64,000 nt of DNA from Phlyctochytrium arcticum (GCA_025602905.1 JAHLKI010000013.1:62001-126000); one strand, 5' to 3'; counted from the stretch's first letter, positions 22,701 through 36,724 are shown. A program made the numbers and translations. The notes: generated by a model not told the origin, from the letters alone.

Positions 22701-24739
22701 GAAAATGACGCTGTCTGCTTGTCAGACTTTCGGCGAGTCGCGCTTGCACAAGAGAGGGTATGTGGGAAAAAAGAAGGAATTTGTTTGAAACCATGCTAAA
22801 TTCAACGCTGCGCAGAATATTGAGACTTTCATGGGACCATTTTTCCACCCATCCCTGCAGTATCTTTATCACCCTCTGTCTATCGTTGATGACGAAGATA
22901 CTCGCGTTGTACTACGATTACAGGAGCGGAGAATCACTTGGCTTGCATCAATACTGCAACAGAATCTCTCAGAGATTGAAATTCTTCTCCGCAAACACAC
23001 GCCCACACCGTGAGTCTATCAGTTGAACCCCTGAGTTGGTTCAGCAATTTATAATGATTTGCAGTAATATGGCTATTGTGGAAGCCATGACAACTCTCGA
23101 ATCGCGTGTGCAAGAGTCTTCGGTATGCATCGTTCAAGGACTGTGGAGAGGCCGGATAGTCCGTCGCGCTAAACGGAAAAGAAACGGGGGTACGTCCGCA
23201 GCATGGATCGCAGCAGTCTGTCATTTTTAATAGTTTACATCTAGCGGCCCGTTTGATTCAAAATTCTTGGCGTAAATACCTGGAGCGAATAGAAGAAATA
23301 CGCAAGGCTCGTGAGTTGTTGGAGAGACAAGTCACAGCGGTGGTTTGCATTCAGCGTCACTGGCGAGGTTGGATCCGATGATTTTACCAATTTGTTAAGA
23401 GTATCGCGCTTACTGAATACACAGGATATGCTGTCCGAAGGAGAATTAAGAGCAGGCTTTTGGCCAAAATGAATCGCAAACTCAGCCAGAGTACTCCGGT
23501 AGACCCAAGGAGGAGTTCATTGACCGTCAAGCTACCGACCGCGAAGCCTGCGCTTACTTTGCCTCTTCTGGAAGATGAGGACACGGATGAAGACATGGAT
23601 GCGTGGCTTCGCCAAACCTCCAGTAAAGATTTTGATGCCGAGTTGGACACCTACCTGAGCGATGACCGCTTGGTCCATTTTGCACCAGGAAGTGGATCTT
23701 CTAAAAGAAGCCAAGTTCCAACTCAGGAAGAAGAAGAACGAGAGCCACTGACCGAGAATGAACAACGTATGGAAAACCTGCTTCAGATTCATTTAGAAGC
23801 TTTCAATGCTTCAGCTAGCAAGCTGGTAAATCCAAAAGATCCAATACATATGCTATTGATCAATCGAGGGATGATTCGAGCACAGTCGCCGGGAAGGACC
23901 GCATTTTCTGAAATTGACCAACCACATGTCTCCAGAGTTTCAAGTCCGAGGGCGAAGGACGCGCCGGGTTTGACAGCTTCCATGTTGCTATCAAGGAGAT
24001 CCCCTGACCGATTGACTGATGAGACTTACGACCGCACCATGGACAAGTCAGCCACTTTGGGTACGCGCGTGACATTACCCGGTCAAGCGCGTAAAAGCCA
24101 GCAATTCAACGGACTAGACGACAGCGCCATACACGTATCAGATGGTCCCACCGACGAGGACCACAACTGGTGCGTAGATGTGAATGTGAAAAAGCTCGTC
24201 GTCTTTTCGCTAAAGATATCTTTCTTGCAGGAATTTGTCCAGCGATCTCACCAAGGCACTGCTGCAACGTAAGGTAGACCGTGATGCGAAATTGCTGAGC
24301 CAGGCACAACTTCGAAAGACCATGAAAGGTAACAAATCATGTATTTCTTGGATCCCGACAATTATACTAAAAATTAAATCTACCATTTTTACGCAAAGAT
24401 CCGATGGTGCGATTGAAAGCGATACAATCCGCATCGCGAGGAGCATCTGGCAATCGCAAACCCGCTGAGACCGTTTATCAATGGGATCTGATGACTCCTA
24501 AAGATTTGCGACCGCGCCATCTGCCACCGGTTTCCCAGAGACATCCACCCAAAGCAGCTGCTGCACGAGGTGCTCATGAGCACGACCCTAACTGGCAAGA
24601 AGGTACGTTAATCCGCAAAAGAACGTTGGCTTGGCGAATAAATGTATTGATCCCCTTCCTGCGCATAGGTGAAGATCAAGGGCGTGTGCTTTTGGTCAAC
24701 AACTATGTGCGCAAGCTAGTCTCGCCCGCTGCGCCGTGA
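19773..24739 (+). CDS. LRRIQ1: LRRIQ1-like leucine-rich repeat and IQ-motif protein, about 1295 aa, 20 exons
   Basis: Twenty exons fit in phase: 19773-19853, 19900-19998, 20060-20280, 20343-20607, 20663-21331, 21389-21502, 21562-21648, 21699-21815, 21878-22083, 22142-22275, 22321-22451, 22505-22647, 22697-22757, 22816-23009, 23065-23189, 23245-23367, 23425-24169, 24231-24328, 24399-24602, 24669-24739. The order is an acidic start, a long coiled coil, about nine LRRs (HVKLDHNQLSDLKGLENL, LQVLDLSSNPLRNL, FLDLSENVLNEVP), three IQ motifs (IVQGLWRGRIVRR, LIQNSWRKYLERI, CIQRHWRGYAVRR) and an S/P-rich tail. This matches LRRIQ1, a conserved ciliary/flagellar protein of unknown detail. An apparent in-frame TGA near 23380 is removed by the intron 23368-23424, which restores the third IQ motif. 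Confidence 0.85.
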
Positions 24740-24948
24740 GGTTTGCAACGATAAAGTTGTTCTGATTCTGCAGCTGCGCAAAAGCCCTGCCGCCGAGGTT
24801 GATGCGGCCAGGATTGCCCCTTGCTGCGCGGGAAGCCAAGGTTTAAAAACGCTTTCCAACCTCGAAATGTCTTGACGGAATCCCCAACTCTTTTATCTAG
24901 CTTAATCCTGTGTATATATTTTAGTATCTATCGCAAAGTTCTCTCATT

Positions 24949-25966
24949 ATGCCTCTCAATCTCTCGTTGCGTCTAGTGGCTGCCGCCATCATCGTCTTTA
25001 CCCTCATTTACTTTGTGAGCACCGATCCTTTCGCGTCCGACAGCGTCTTGGAGAAACCAGCAACTCATGATAGAAGTGGATCTCTTTCCTCCGCGGGAGG
25101 TACCGCATCGGATCAATCAAACCTAATCACAGCACCATTCACACCAGCAAAAACGATCGCGCAGGCAGCCTCGCGTAGCATCCAAAACAAACGCGCTGCC
25201 TGCACCGTCGAATACGTTAGCGCTATTCAAAAGGCCGTCAAGGCCGAAAAACCACCTCAATTGGCATTTGATCAAATTGTATGGATTTCTTCTGTGGTTC
25301 AGACATCGGCATATGCAACTTTGCAGTTGGGAAGAGAACACCAGTTTCTCGTATGGGGACTAGGCTATGACAGCGCACTATGGGAAAACGCAAACTGTAT
25401 ACCCGTTCAGGCATCAAGTGAAAGGAGGCTTCGTGCAAGGCAAGCGCCTTCGCATGTTTCTACCGCCATTGGGCGGACGGCGTTTTTGGAAAATTGGGAG
25501 AGTTGGATCAGTCAGGTCACGGAAACCATGCCCCATTTGGAAGTCCATCATTTTGCAGATTTCAAGTCTTCTGTGGCTGCAGCAGATGAATATTTCGAGA
25601 ATCCTACCTTACTCATTTTGCCTGAAGTGGTGGAAGAATCATGCTGGGATGTTGTTCTCGTTGGTGAGCAATATGTACTCCGCCTTCGGACTTGATTGAT
25701 GCTGATGCTGTTTAATAGATGCTCCTCAAGGTTACGAAGACCAACAACCTGGTCGTATGGAAGCAACATATTGGGCTGTCAACATGGCCAAGCGCTGCCT
25801 TCGAGACGGACATTTGAAAAGTGTTTATATCTTCCTGCATGATGTCAATCGTCCCGTTGAGGAGAAGATTGTGGAGCGGATCTTGAAGGTAGAGGACGGA
25901 ACTTTCCTGGGCAGGATGACAGGACCATTCGGGGATCTCGTTGGCGTGAGATTTCACAAATTATAA
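24949..25966 (+). CDS. DUF579/IRX15-GXM-like type II membrane protein, 320 aa
   Basis: Exons 24949-25663 and 25719-25966 join in phase. One hydrophobic segment at residues about 8-24 makes a type II membrane anchor, followed by a Ser/Thr-rich stem. The catalytic-like domain carries FLVWGLGYDSALW, a W-D-V-V-L-V-D-A-P-Q-G-Y block, PGRMEATYWAVNMA and the VYIFLHDVNRPVEEKI motif. These are the signature blocks of DUF579 (Polysacc_synt_4), the family of plant IRX15 and the glucuronoxylan 4-O-methyltransferases, Golgi enzymes that act on glucuronic acid side chains. In a fungus the sugar acceptor is unknown. The fold is SAM-methyltransferase-like, so a role in methylating a cell-surface glucuronate is plausible but inferred. 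Confidence 0.8.
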
Positions 25967-26125
25967 ACACCCAATGTACATATATGTTCCGCTGCAGGTT
26001 CAGTGGTAGATAGTGTTACAGTGTAATTAAAGCTTCAGTTGTATGATGTCAGTTTGTAAATAGAATGGTTTCCATTCCAATGGTATCAGCGTGGTATTTG
26101 TAAGAGGACGGCGCGCGGACGGCAG

Positions 26126-27562
26126 TCAACTTGATTTGGATCGCATGAAAGCGAATACTATCGTTGAGCATATCAATCCCCATGCTAGAAGGACTTTCAC
26201 AGTAGTCTCGCCCACGACACGGGCATTTGCCAGCCTGATAGCAATCTGCAGTGCGCTTTGCTCATTTGCTTCCTTGTACAGCTTTTTCTCGAGAACTTCC
26301 TCGGCGAGCTCGGGCAGACGATAGTAGACAGCTTCGATATGTAACTGCCGTAGGGAAGGGATGTGGTCTATGGTATGATGGGTAGGGATATCGCGAAGGT
26401 AGTTGAGAACGTGACGGAAATGCGTTCCATCTCGGTCAACAAAGTAATTTCCGTCACGAACTTCAAGGGTTGCTCGCTTTGACGCGTCCCCAAACCATTC
26501 AGCCAGCAGCGAATCTTTGGCAGCAGTAACAGTCTCGAGCGTCGTGGCATACAGTACCCCGCCGACGCTGAGATACATGACGTTTCCGTCTTCGGGCTCG
26601 ACATGCAGTCGCCGAACTTCTAGCGGATCGACACCCAGCAGCATAAGGGTGCGGTCCTTGCCGATAATAAGTTCGCTTCCCGCTGTTGCCACATTGCCAG
26701 CGACTTTGAAGGCAGTCCCAAATAATGATAAAGGTGTATTTATTACAGTTTGATACGTGGTGGGGGTACTAGGTTGCGCGATATCCATGCCAGAGATGTC
26801 TGTTTGGGTTGACACGTCGTACTGTATTGCGTGTGGAATGGATCCTGGGAGTAAGGTTTCTCGAATTCGCAAGATTTTGACTTCTCGGTCCTGATCCACG
26901 ACATTATCAGGGGTATCGTGCAGTATTGATGCACGATGAGCTTCTCTCCGACCCGGCGTACTTTGATAAGCAAGGCCTGCTTTGATGGTCGCATGTGCCA
27001 GAATGCCTGTAGCGGTGATAGATGCAGAAACAGCTCGCTGGCTGGCCTTGACCATCAAGTCCTCCACCTGAAATGCATTGTTTACGCGTTTGTAGCCCTC
27101 TAAACTGTAAGATGTGAAAGATGCCAATAGATCAGGTATAGGGCTTCTCTTCAAAAGTATGGCGCTGGTGACCATGCTGGATGTCACTACATCTCCGATG
27201 ACATCCCCTACAGTTCTTCGCACGGAGGGTTCATCCCAGTGCGGATCCGAGTCAGAGTCAGAATCCGAATCAAGATGGTGAACCAGAGCAGGCTCCGCCG
27301 ACGGGTCAGTAGTGTCCCCCTTCCATTTTCCAGAAGGAGATTCTGCAGCTGATGCAGCTCGCTTGTTTACGCTTCGACGGTTGCCTTTCCGTTGCACGCG
27401 CCTACGGGGCCTACTTGCGCTCCCAAAGAAATGGGCGAGCAAAGATGCGATACCGACTGTAGCCAGAGCATATAAAAAGAAAGAGGTCCAAGAGGAGGAC
27501 TGTTGTGGTGCATAAGCCGGATATACAGGGATATCGGCAGGAATGTATTCCAGTTGTGCCAT
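26126..27562 (-). CDS. KCTD-type BTB (T1) membrane-anchored protein, 478 aa
   Basis: A single exon from ATG 27562. A hydrophobic segment at residues about 25-45 precedes a basic, Ser-rich stretch and a run of SD repeats. A Gly/Ala/Ser-rich middle has amphipathic helices. Residues about 325-420 form a T1-type BTB domain: MYLSVGGVLYATTLETV, then DGNYFVDRDGTHFRHVLNYLRD, as in KCTD proteins and Kv channel tetramerisation domains. A second hydrophobic segment (VLLAWGLICSTIVFAFM) ends the protein. Many KCTD proteins are cullin-3 adaptors. A T1 domain held between two membrane segments is unusual, and no channel pore is present. The target is unknown. Confidence 0.8.
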   Translation of the reverse strand: MAQLEYIPADIPVYPAYAPQQSSSWTSFFLYALATVGIASLLAHFFGSASRPRRRVQRKGNRRSVNKRAASAAESPSGKWKGDTTDPSAEPALVHHLDSDSDSDSDPHWDEPSVRRTVGDVIGDVVTSSMVTSAILLKRSPIPDLLASFTSYSLEGYKRVNNAFQVEDLMVKASQRAVSASITATGILAHATIKAGLAYQSTPGRREAHRASILHDTPDNVVDQDREVKILRIRETLLPGSIPHAIQYDVSTQTDISGMDIAQPSTPTTYQTVINTPLSLFGTAFKVAGNVATAGSELIIGKDRTLMLLGVDPLEVRRLHVEPEDGNVMYLSVGGVLYATTLETVTAAKDSLLAEWFGDASKRATLEVRDGNYFVDRDGTHFRHVLNYLRDIPTHHTIDHIPSLRQLHIEAVYYRLPELAEEVLEKKLYKEANEQSALQIAIRLANARVVGETTVKVLLAWGLICSTIVFAFMRSKSS

Positions 27563-27777
27563 TCACGCTAACTTGTCCAGGCTAGAGCGATCCCAGAGTA
27601 GGCAAAAAGGCAGAGTAACGTCCTGCTTGACTTGCTCAAGCTTCAAGATTGGTTGAGATCGCTGTTTCGCTATGGGAATTCACAAGAGGCGGCCGCTTCC
27701 GGCGCAAAAAGATATCGTTTGTCAAAAGTCCGCGTGCAAATCGCAAATCGACACACCATCATCTAAGGGAAAAAGCC

Positions 27778-27785
27778 AAAAAAAA
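27778..27785 (-). terminator. RNA polymerase III terminator of tRNA-Gly
   Basis: Eight A on the plus strand give a T8 run one base after the tRNA discriminator base, the usual pol III stop signal. Confidence 0.85.
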
Positions 27786-27786
27786 T

Positions 27787-27857
27787 TGCATTGGCCGGGA
27801 ATCGAACCCGGGGCTGCCGCATGGCAAGCGGCAATTTTACCACTAAACCACCAATGC
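27787..27857 (-). tRNA. tRNA-Gly (GCC), intronless
   Basis: The minus strand folds as a cloverleaf. The 5' arm GCATTGG (27857-27851) pairs fully with CCAATGC (27794-27788), followed by discriminator A at 27787. The T arm shows CCCGGGTTCGATTCCCGG, and the anticodon loop CTTGCCATG centres on GCC. The A box TGGTTTAGTGG and B box GGTTCGATTCC are intact. CCA is not encoded, as in nuclear eukaryotic tRNAs. Confidence 0.97.
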
Positions 27858-28132
27858 CTTCGTGAAATTCTGTGTTCAAGCAGATTCTATGACCGCTCCA
27901 ATATTCTCCCTCCATCACCTGACTGCAGATTCCTGCATTCGCGAGATTGAATCCGCAGAGCGCGTTGAAGCGTAAAAGGCGAGTCGTTGACATTTGACAC
28001 GACGGCATAAGTGCACATAGTAACTCGAACCTTTGACGGCAGAGACACATTGAACTGGCCCTTCCCTATTGCATGCGGGATCAGAGATCTGTAGAGTGAC
28101 ACCTTCATACTCCCGTTGTCGGACTAGCTGCG

Positions 28133-30882
<2,750 letters not shown>

Positions 30883-31002
30883 AAACCAATCGTCTATCGA
30901 AATGTATAATATATCCATGAAAGTATCGATGATACAATATCAGGGGGCAATTCATGCGCAGCTTCCATTGAATCCATTCAGACTTCCCCTGTCACGGGAG
31001 GA

Positions 31003-31009
31003 TATAAAA
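31003..31009 (+). promoter_or_regulatory. TATA box of GRP94
   Basis: TATAAAA lies 57 bp upstream of the GRP94 start codon in the 183-bp gap after muskelin. I saw no sure UPR element or heat-shock element next to it. Confidence 0.55.
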
Positions 31010-31065
31010 AGAAGGACCACAGGCATCTCCGGTCAAGACGCGCTAGCTTCGGCTGATCTTGAACA

Positions 31066-33787
31066 ATGCGCTCTTTCAAAGCATCTCTCTTCTTTGCGCT
31101 TGCTCTCGCAGTTGCTGTATTTAGCTCTACGCCTGCCCACGCCAAGGATGTGGTGGGATCTACCAGCACCAGCGCTTCTTTCGGGGCACCCCCGGGATCG
31201 TATTTTCTCACCGAGGATGTGGAAACGAAACTCAAAGAGGGGGGCGAGAGTTTCAAGTTTGAAACAGAGGTTCACCGATTGATGAATCTGATCATCAACA
31301 GCCTCTACAAGAGCAAAGGTGCGAACTTTGACTGTCAACCCTGTTGGGCCGTTCCATTTACGATTTGTTTAGATATCTTTCTGCGAGAACTCATTTCGGT
31401 AAACATTTGACCGACCCATGCGCTCAATGCTTTATTATTTGGAATCTAACCTATTTTTCTAGAATGCATCTGATGCGCTTGATAAAGTTCGCGTCAAGTC
31501 GCTTACAAGCAAATCCATCTCTGACAATTCTCCTGAGCTTAAAATCACCATCGTTGCCGACCCTGAGAGACAAACCTTGACAATTACCGATACGGGCATC
31601 GGAATGACCAAGGATGAATTGAGAACCAATTTGGGAACCATTGCCAAGGTTTGTATGGGTTTGGTGATGGGCTACATAATATATCAGCTAACAAGGGGAT
31701 CAGTCAGGTACCGCTGAATTTATGGCCGCTTTGGAGGCCAAAAAGAACGACACCAACCTCATTGGGCAGTTTGGCGTGGGATTCTACTCTGCATATTGTA
31801 AGTTTAAGATCTGTTTTTTAAGGACTTGGCATTAATTGATATATTGTAGTGGTTGCGGACAGAGTTTCTGTTATCAGCAAGAACCACGGTGATAAGCAAT
31901 ACATCTGGGAGTCAACATCACAAAATGGTGAGGCAATGCAGCAACGCCCACTATACGCTCTACTCACTATCCTTATAGACTTCAAGATCATTGAAGATCC
32001 TCGCGGCAATACACTCGAACGAGGCACCCAAATTGTCCTCCATTTGAAACCCGATGCTGATGAATATCTCGAGAACGATCGATTGCGGGAATTGGTGAAG
32101 AAATACAGCGAGTTCATCAATTTCCCAATACATCTGTGGTCGTCAAGGACAGAGTATAAAACTGTTCCAGCTGATGAAAGCGAAACATCAACAACAGATG
32201 ACAGCGAGGTGGAAGATGTTTTGGAACCGGATCAAAAAAGCACAGAAAAGACTGTTCCAGAAACCATACAAGCATGGGAAATCTTGAACTCTGAGAAGCC
32301 TATATGGACCCGCCTCGCAAGCGAAGTCAACGAAACCGATTACAACAACTTCTATCGGTCGTTCTCCAAAGACTATCAGGATCCGCTCGCGTACACTCAA
32401 TTTCGAGCAGAGGGTGAGATTGAGTTTCGGTCTCTTTTATTCCTTCCCAGGACGCCTCCTTCAGATTATCAACAAGCGCAGGAAACCCTTGAAAATATCA
32501 AGATTTTTGTGAAGCACGTTTTTATTGCGGACGCACCCGCTGACTTTTTGCCCCGTTGGTTACGCTTCATTAAGGGGCTTGTCGACTCTGATGATCTCCC
32601 ACTGAACGTCTCGAGAGAGACTCTGCAGCAACACTCCTCTCTGACAATTATGAAGAAGCGGATAGTGGGCAAGGCTTTGGAGATGTTTCGAGTATTGGCT
32701 GAAGACGAAAAGAAATTTTCTGCCTTCTGGTCAGCGTATGGAAGCGCTATCAAAGTCGGTGTCATTGAGGACCGCAAAAACAGGGACAAGCTGACCAAGC
32801 TCCTTCGTTTCAAATCCTCCTCGGGATCGTCCTTTACCACTTTGGATGAATACGTATCGCGAATGCGAGAAGGACAGCCACAAATCTACTTTATCACTGG
32901 CGATGACACGGCAGTACTATCCACATCTCCCTTTGTCGAAAAGCTGATTGCGCGAGGATTCGAAGTTTTGGTATTATCCCTGTGATGGTCACTCCTTCCG
33001 AGCAATTGTAACTTTGCGCAGTATCTAGATGCGCCTATCGACGAGTACTTGGTGACAGCACTTACGGAATACAAAAACAAGAAATTACAGCATGTAGGAA
33101 AGTCTGGTGTCAAGTATGGCGATGAAGGTAAACAATCGATCTAGACTTATGCCCATCGACTTGTAACATCTAACTTTTATAAAGATTCAAAATCGGAGCA
33201 GGAAATCAAAGACCTTGAACAGAAGTTTGAGCCTTTGACTGATTTCCTTCTGGAACAGCTCAAAGAGCATATTGAAGCTGTCCGCATTTCATATCAGCTT
33301 ACCGCCTCTCCTTGCGCAGTCCTTTCCAAGGAGAACGGGGTCAGCGGGAACATGGAGCGTATCATGCAGTTGCAAGCCTTGAGCCGAAAGGATGACTTCC
33401 AAACTCAAATGTTCCTATCACAAAAGAAAATACTGGAGATAAACCCGGTACGTCCGAAATACATAATGCAGATGATTACGAAAATTATACTCATATACTG
33501 TGAAGGATCACCCACTTATGCGCAAGCTCCTGGAGCAAGTCTCATCCGGAAACACGAAATCTTTGACGGATTTAGTCTACGTTCTTTTTGAATCCACCGC
33601 AATCGCTTCCGGTTTCTCAGTGCGAAAACCTGCGGACTTTGCGCGTAGAGTGGAAAATATGGTCCGCTCTAGTCTCGGGGTCGATTTGGCCGCAACTGCA
33701 AACGGGGGAGTACGTCAGGCTCCTCCCATCGCAAAGGCCGAAAGCTCGACAGAATCGCCGCGTGATGAAGAGCATGACGAGTTGTAA
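31066..33787 (+). CDS. HSP90B1: ER-resident HSP90 (GRP94/endoplasmin), 759 aa, HDEL tail
   Basis: Nine exons join in phase: 31066-31318, 31373-31398, 31463-31648, 31704-31797, 31850-31927, 31979-32970, 33022-33127, 33185-33447, 33506-33787. An N-terminal signal peptide ([13 protein letters not shown], cleavage near AHA) and a C-terminal HDEL place it in the ER lumen. The GHKL ATPase shows [30 protein letters not shown] and [17 protein letters not shown]. The middle domain has the catalytic-loop [12 protein letters not shown], and the C-terminal dimer domain ends with a short acidic tail. The charged linker ([17 protein letters not shown]) is brief. GRP94 folds secreted and membrane clients. 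It is absent from budding yeast, so its presence supports an early-diverging lineage. One exon is only 26 nt. Confidence 0.97.
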
Positions 33788-34395
33788 ATGTCTGATAATT
33801 ATATACCCACCTGAATATAACATCACAAGCGATGACGGTTTGCAAATCCTTTCGAGTGCCATCCTTTTCCCACGGTGTCAGTTGGGGATCCCGATTCCCG
33901 TGCATCAATTCCATAATGACCGATTTTGAGTAGATCAACATTTGACTGGTAAGGCTTTGCCTGGACAATGTTAAGCATACGATTCGCAGAAACGCTTGAC
34001 TGCTGGCCGATCTCAAAACCAATAATTGTTCCACAACGCGTGCCGGTCGAACAGATGCAATTGCCTCAGTAAATATATAGGCCTGAGATTCGGCAGCAGA
34101 TGTAGTCCACTACCGTAACCTCGATCCTTAGTGAATAGGTCATCCTTGATCCAATAAACTGTGGTTGCCACTGGTTCGTAAAGCGGCAGAAGCTTGAAGC
34201 GCAGTTGCAAATGGATGTCTCCTCGATGGGCCGAGTGAGATTACAATTCAGTGCAAATGTGGTAACTCTCAATGGGACGAGAGAAGACCCGTTTAAAGGA
34301 TAGATAAATCTGTCCTAGATAAATTATATTTGACGACTAATCTTCATAAATCTTTGTTATGACCGATCTTCGACGCCTTCGTGAGTTGGTAGGTT
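33788..34395. other. Intergenic, about 600 bp, no gene seen
   Basis: The 3' flanks of two convergent genes meet here. Composition is moderately AT-rich. No tRNA, repeat or coding block was recognised. Confidence 0.45.
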
Positions 34396-35244
34396 CTACT
34401 TGTTACGCTTCATCTCTGCCTTCCACTTCTTATCGAACACCTTCGACGCCATCACGAACGTCTTTTCTTCCTCGAACCCCTTCCTAATTCCAAACACATG
34501 TCGTACTATTGGTGCGAGATCATGTGATGTGCATAGGTTGAAATCTCTCGAGTTTCCGGCCTTACTTTGGTCTACTTTATTTTTCATCAGAACCTCCAGG
34601 AGTTGCTCGATGGTTAAGCCCGAATCGGAAGGAAAACTGAGGACGAATTGAGCTTCATCGGCGGTAAAGTATGCGTTTGTTAGGTAAAATCTGGCAGTGA
34701 AATCGGTTTCAAGGCGGTCTCGGGCAGCTTCATCACTGCCAAAGCGGACAAGGTCGGAAAGGTACAGCTTGATTTTCATCCAAAGTGGGGACCGTTGAAG
34801 ATGTTTGAGGGCATCTGAATATTTTTTGAGGTTGCTGCACATGCCGATGAATAATTGCATGAAATCGATCGTGACTGTTAAGCGGGCGCGTATATAGTGT
34901 TTAGTGGACACAGGACGATCAGCCAGTAACGAATTCCACATACAGATATTGTTCCGCAACAGTGCATTTGCCCAGACTTCCGTGGTTAGCCGAATGGATC
35001 CGTGGTCACATTCCAAAACGATGTCGTCGACCGCCGTGCCAGCAGCAGCCTTCGATTTAACAAATCCCAACAGATACTCGCCGTCCACAGCAATGACTCT
35101 CTCCCCGTCTTTCAAGATTATGCAACGGTTTCCAAGGTCCTCTACCCTTTCCAGAGACAAAGGATCGACATCATTCTAGGGTTGTGCGTTTGAAGTTCCG
35201 TAGTTATTAGCGGATGCAACGACGTCCGGGTTAATGGTGGACAT
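34396..35244 (-). CDS. Unknown protein, 266 aa
   Basis: The main frame (35175-34396, 260 codons) has no ATG of its own near its start and is preceded in frame by TAG. If a 48-nt intron 35223-35176 is removed, the ATG at 35244 supplies an in-phase 21-nt first exon (MSTINPD). The intron has a good branch-like ctaataac and ctag acceptor, though its GTCGTT donor is poor. The alternative is that the TAG is a nonsense change. The protein starts with a stretch like ERVIAVDGEYLLGFV followed by DDIVLECDHGSIRL, then helical sequence with LWMKIKLYLSDLVRF, and a basic end. I do not recognise a family. Codon use looks like real coding sequence. Confidence 0.65.
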
Positions 35245-35670
35245 ATCGTTTATGGTTCTCGATATTGTTGGGGAAGTTGTCGCAACCGAGGAGATGCCAC
35301 GGTGTCGGGGTGGTAAGGCTTCGTGAAGAATCAACTGATGATATTGCTGCCTGACGTTTCTTCTCTCACTCACATATATTCGATATCACAATGTATTCTA
35401 ACCTATAAGGACTACCTAAACTACCTTCGCGCCGCTTTACCCTGCTTTTCTTCCCTTATCTGTTCTTCCTTCGATTCTATTGGTTCCGTCGCTAGACATC
35501 GCCAGAGACATCTGGCAAGACAATGGCAGACATCCTGGCAGACATCGGGCGGAAGAGCCTGAGACAGAGCCCATTAAACCGTTTCCGGGTATATGACATT
35601 TGACTTCACAACCTGCACTACATGTATACAACGTTGCAACTTGTGTTGCAAGTGTTATAACGATTGCAAG
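35245..35670. other. Divergent intergenic region, about 430 bp
   Basis: It separates the unknown 266-aa gene (-) from the SLC25 carrier (+). Around 35500-35535 there is a small internal repeat (gacatc...tggcagacatc). An upstream in-frame ATG at 35593 would add a Cys-rich 26-residue extension to the carrier. Confidence 0.4.
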
Positions 35671-36724
35671 ATGCTGCCAACGAACTTCCGGGAACAGATT
35701 CTACAGTCTGATGCGTCCTGTCACATTGCCTTCTCCTCTTGTGCCGCAATAGCTGCTCGACTCATCGCACATCCGCTTGACACCATTAAAACACGCATCC
35801 AGTATAACTCTGCAACCACCAACAGCCCATGGCAAAGTCTATTCCGCACAGAATCTGTTCGTGCTCTGTATCGGGGACTCCCTGTTGCCCTACTGTTTAG
35901 CGTTCCAGCTCTGAGTGTCTATCTTGGTACCTATGATCATGCGAAAGTGGTCTTGAGCAGGTGGGGTGTATTGGGAAATAGCGAAGCGATACCCGTCCAT
36001 GTAGTAGCCTCAAGTTTGGCCGAGATCTTGAGCGCTTCGTTATGGTAACAAAATGTCCCGTGCTCTGGGTGGTAATATAGAGGCTCATAATTCTTGCAGG
36101 ACACCCATGGAGGTTTTGAAAAATCGCCTACAAGTGCGCCAAAAATCATCTGCTTCACTCGCCGAAGGGGGTCAGACAAGACGGATAGTGCAAAGTATCT
36201 ATCAGGCCGAAGGCATCAGGGGCTTCTTTAAGGGTTACTGGCTGGCCTTGGCAGTTTTCGTTCCATACACGGTAAAGAGCACTTTATAAGGGTTCCATAT
36301 GTGATGGTTGCTGATGACAAAGTACCAGGTAACATACTTTGTAACTTACGAGCAACTTAAACGACAAGCCGGGAAAATGTTGGGAAGGCACTCAAAATCC
36401 ACCATTGGCAGCACGCAAGCGGAACATTTGCCGCTCGCTACGTATCTTGTTTGCTCCGCATCAGCAGGAGCACTTGCCGGGGCCGTTTCGAACGCGACCG
36501 ACATTGTAAAGACGCGTGTACAAGCGGGGAAAGGCCGGCAAGGTGCGATGAGTGTCATCTCACAGATGTGGAAGAACGAAGGCAAATGGCGTGCCTTTGG
36601 TCGTGGGCTTGGCGCCCGAGTATTGTGGGTAGCTCCCACCGTTACAATATCCATGAGCGTTTATGAAATATTAAAGGACTGGCGAATAGAGCAATTACAA
36701 AAATTGGGCATTGAAGAAACATAA
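35671..36724 (+). CDS. Mitochondrial carrier family (SLC25) protein, 313 aa
   Basis: Exons 35671-36044, 36100-36271 and 36329-36724 join in phase from ATG 35671. Three roughly 100-residue repeats are visible, each with a carrier signature after its first helix: HPLDTIKTR, TPMEVLKNR and NATDIVKTR (the third has lost its proline). Repeat ends show LYRGLPVALL, FFKGYWLAL and FGRGLGARVL. Such carriers exchange metabolites across the inner mitochondrial membrane. The divergent SVYEILKDWR tail resembles by eye the SLC25A44-like branch, but the substrate is not predictable here. Starting at 35593 instead would add a Cys-rich leader (CTTCIQRCNLCCKC), which I consider less likely. Confidence 0.85.

Noticed and set aside
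23368..23424. In-frame TGA in the LRRIQ1-like gene, suggesting a pseudogene or selenocysteine
   Set aside because: A GT-AG intron of 57 nt removes it and restores a perfect IQ motif with correct phase.
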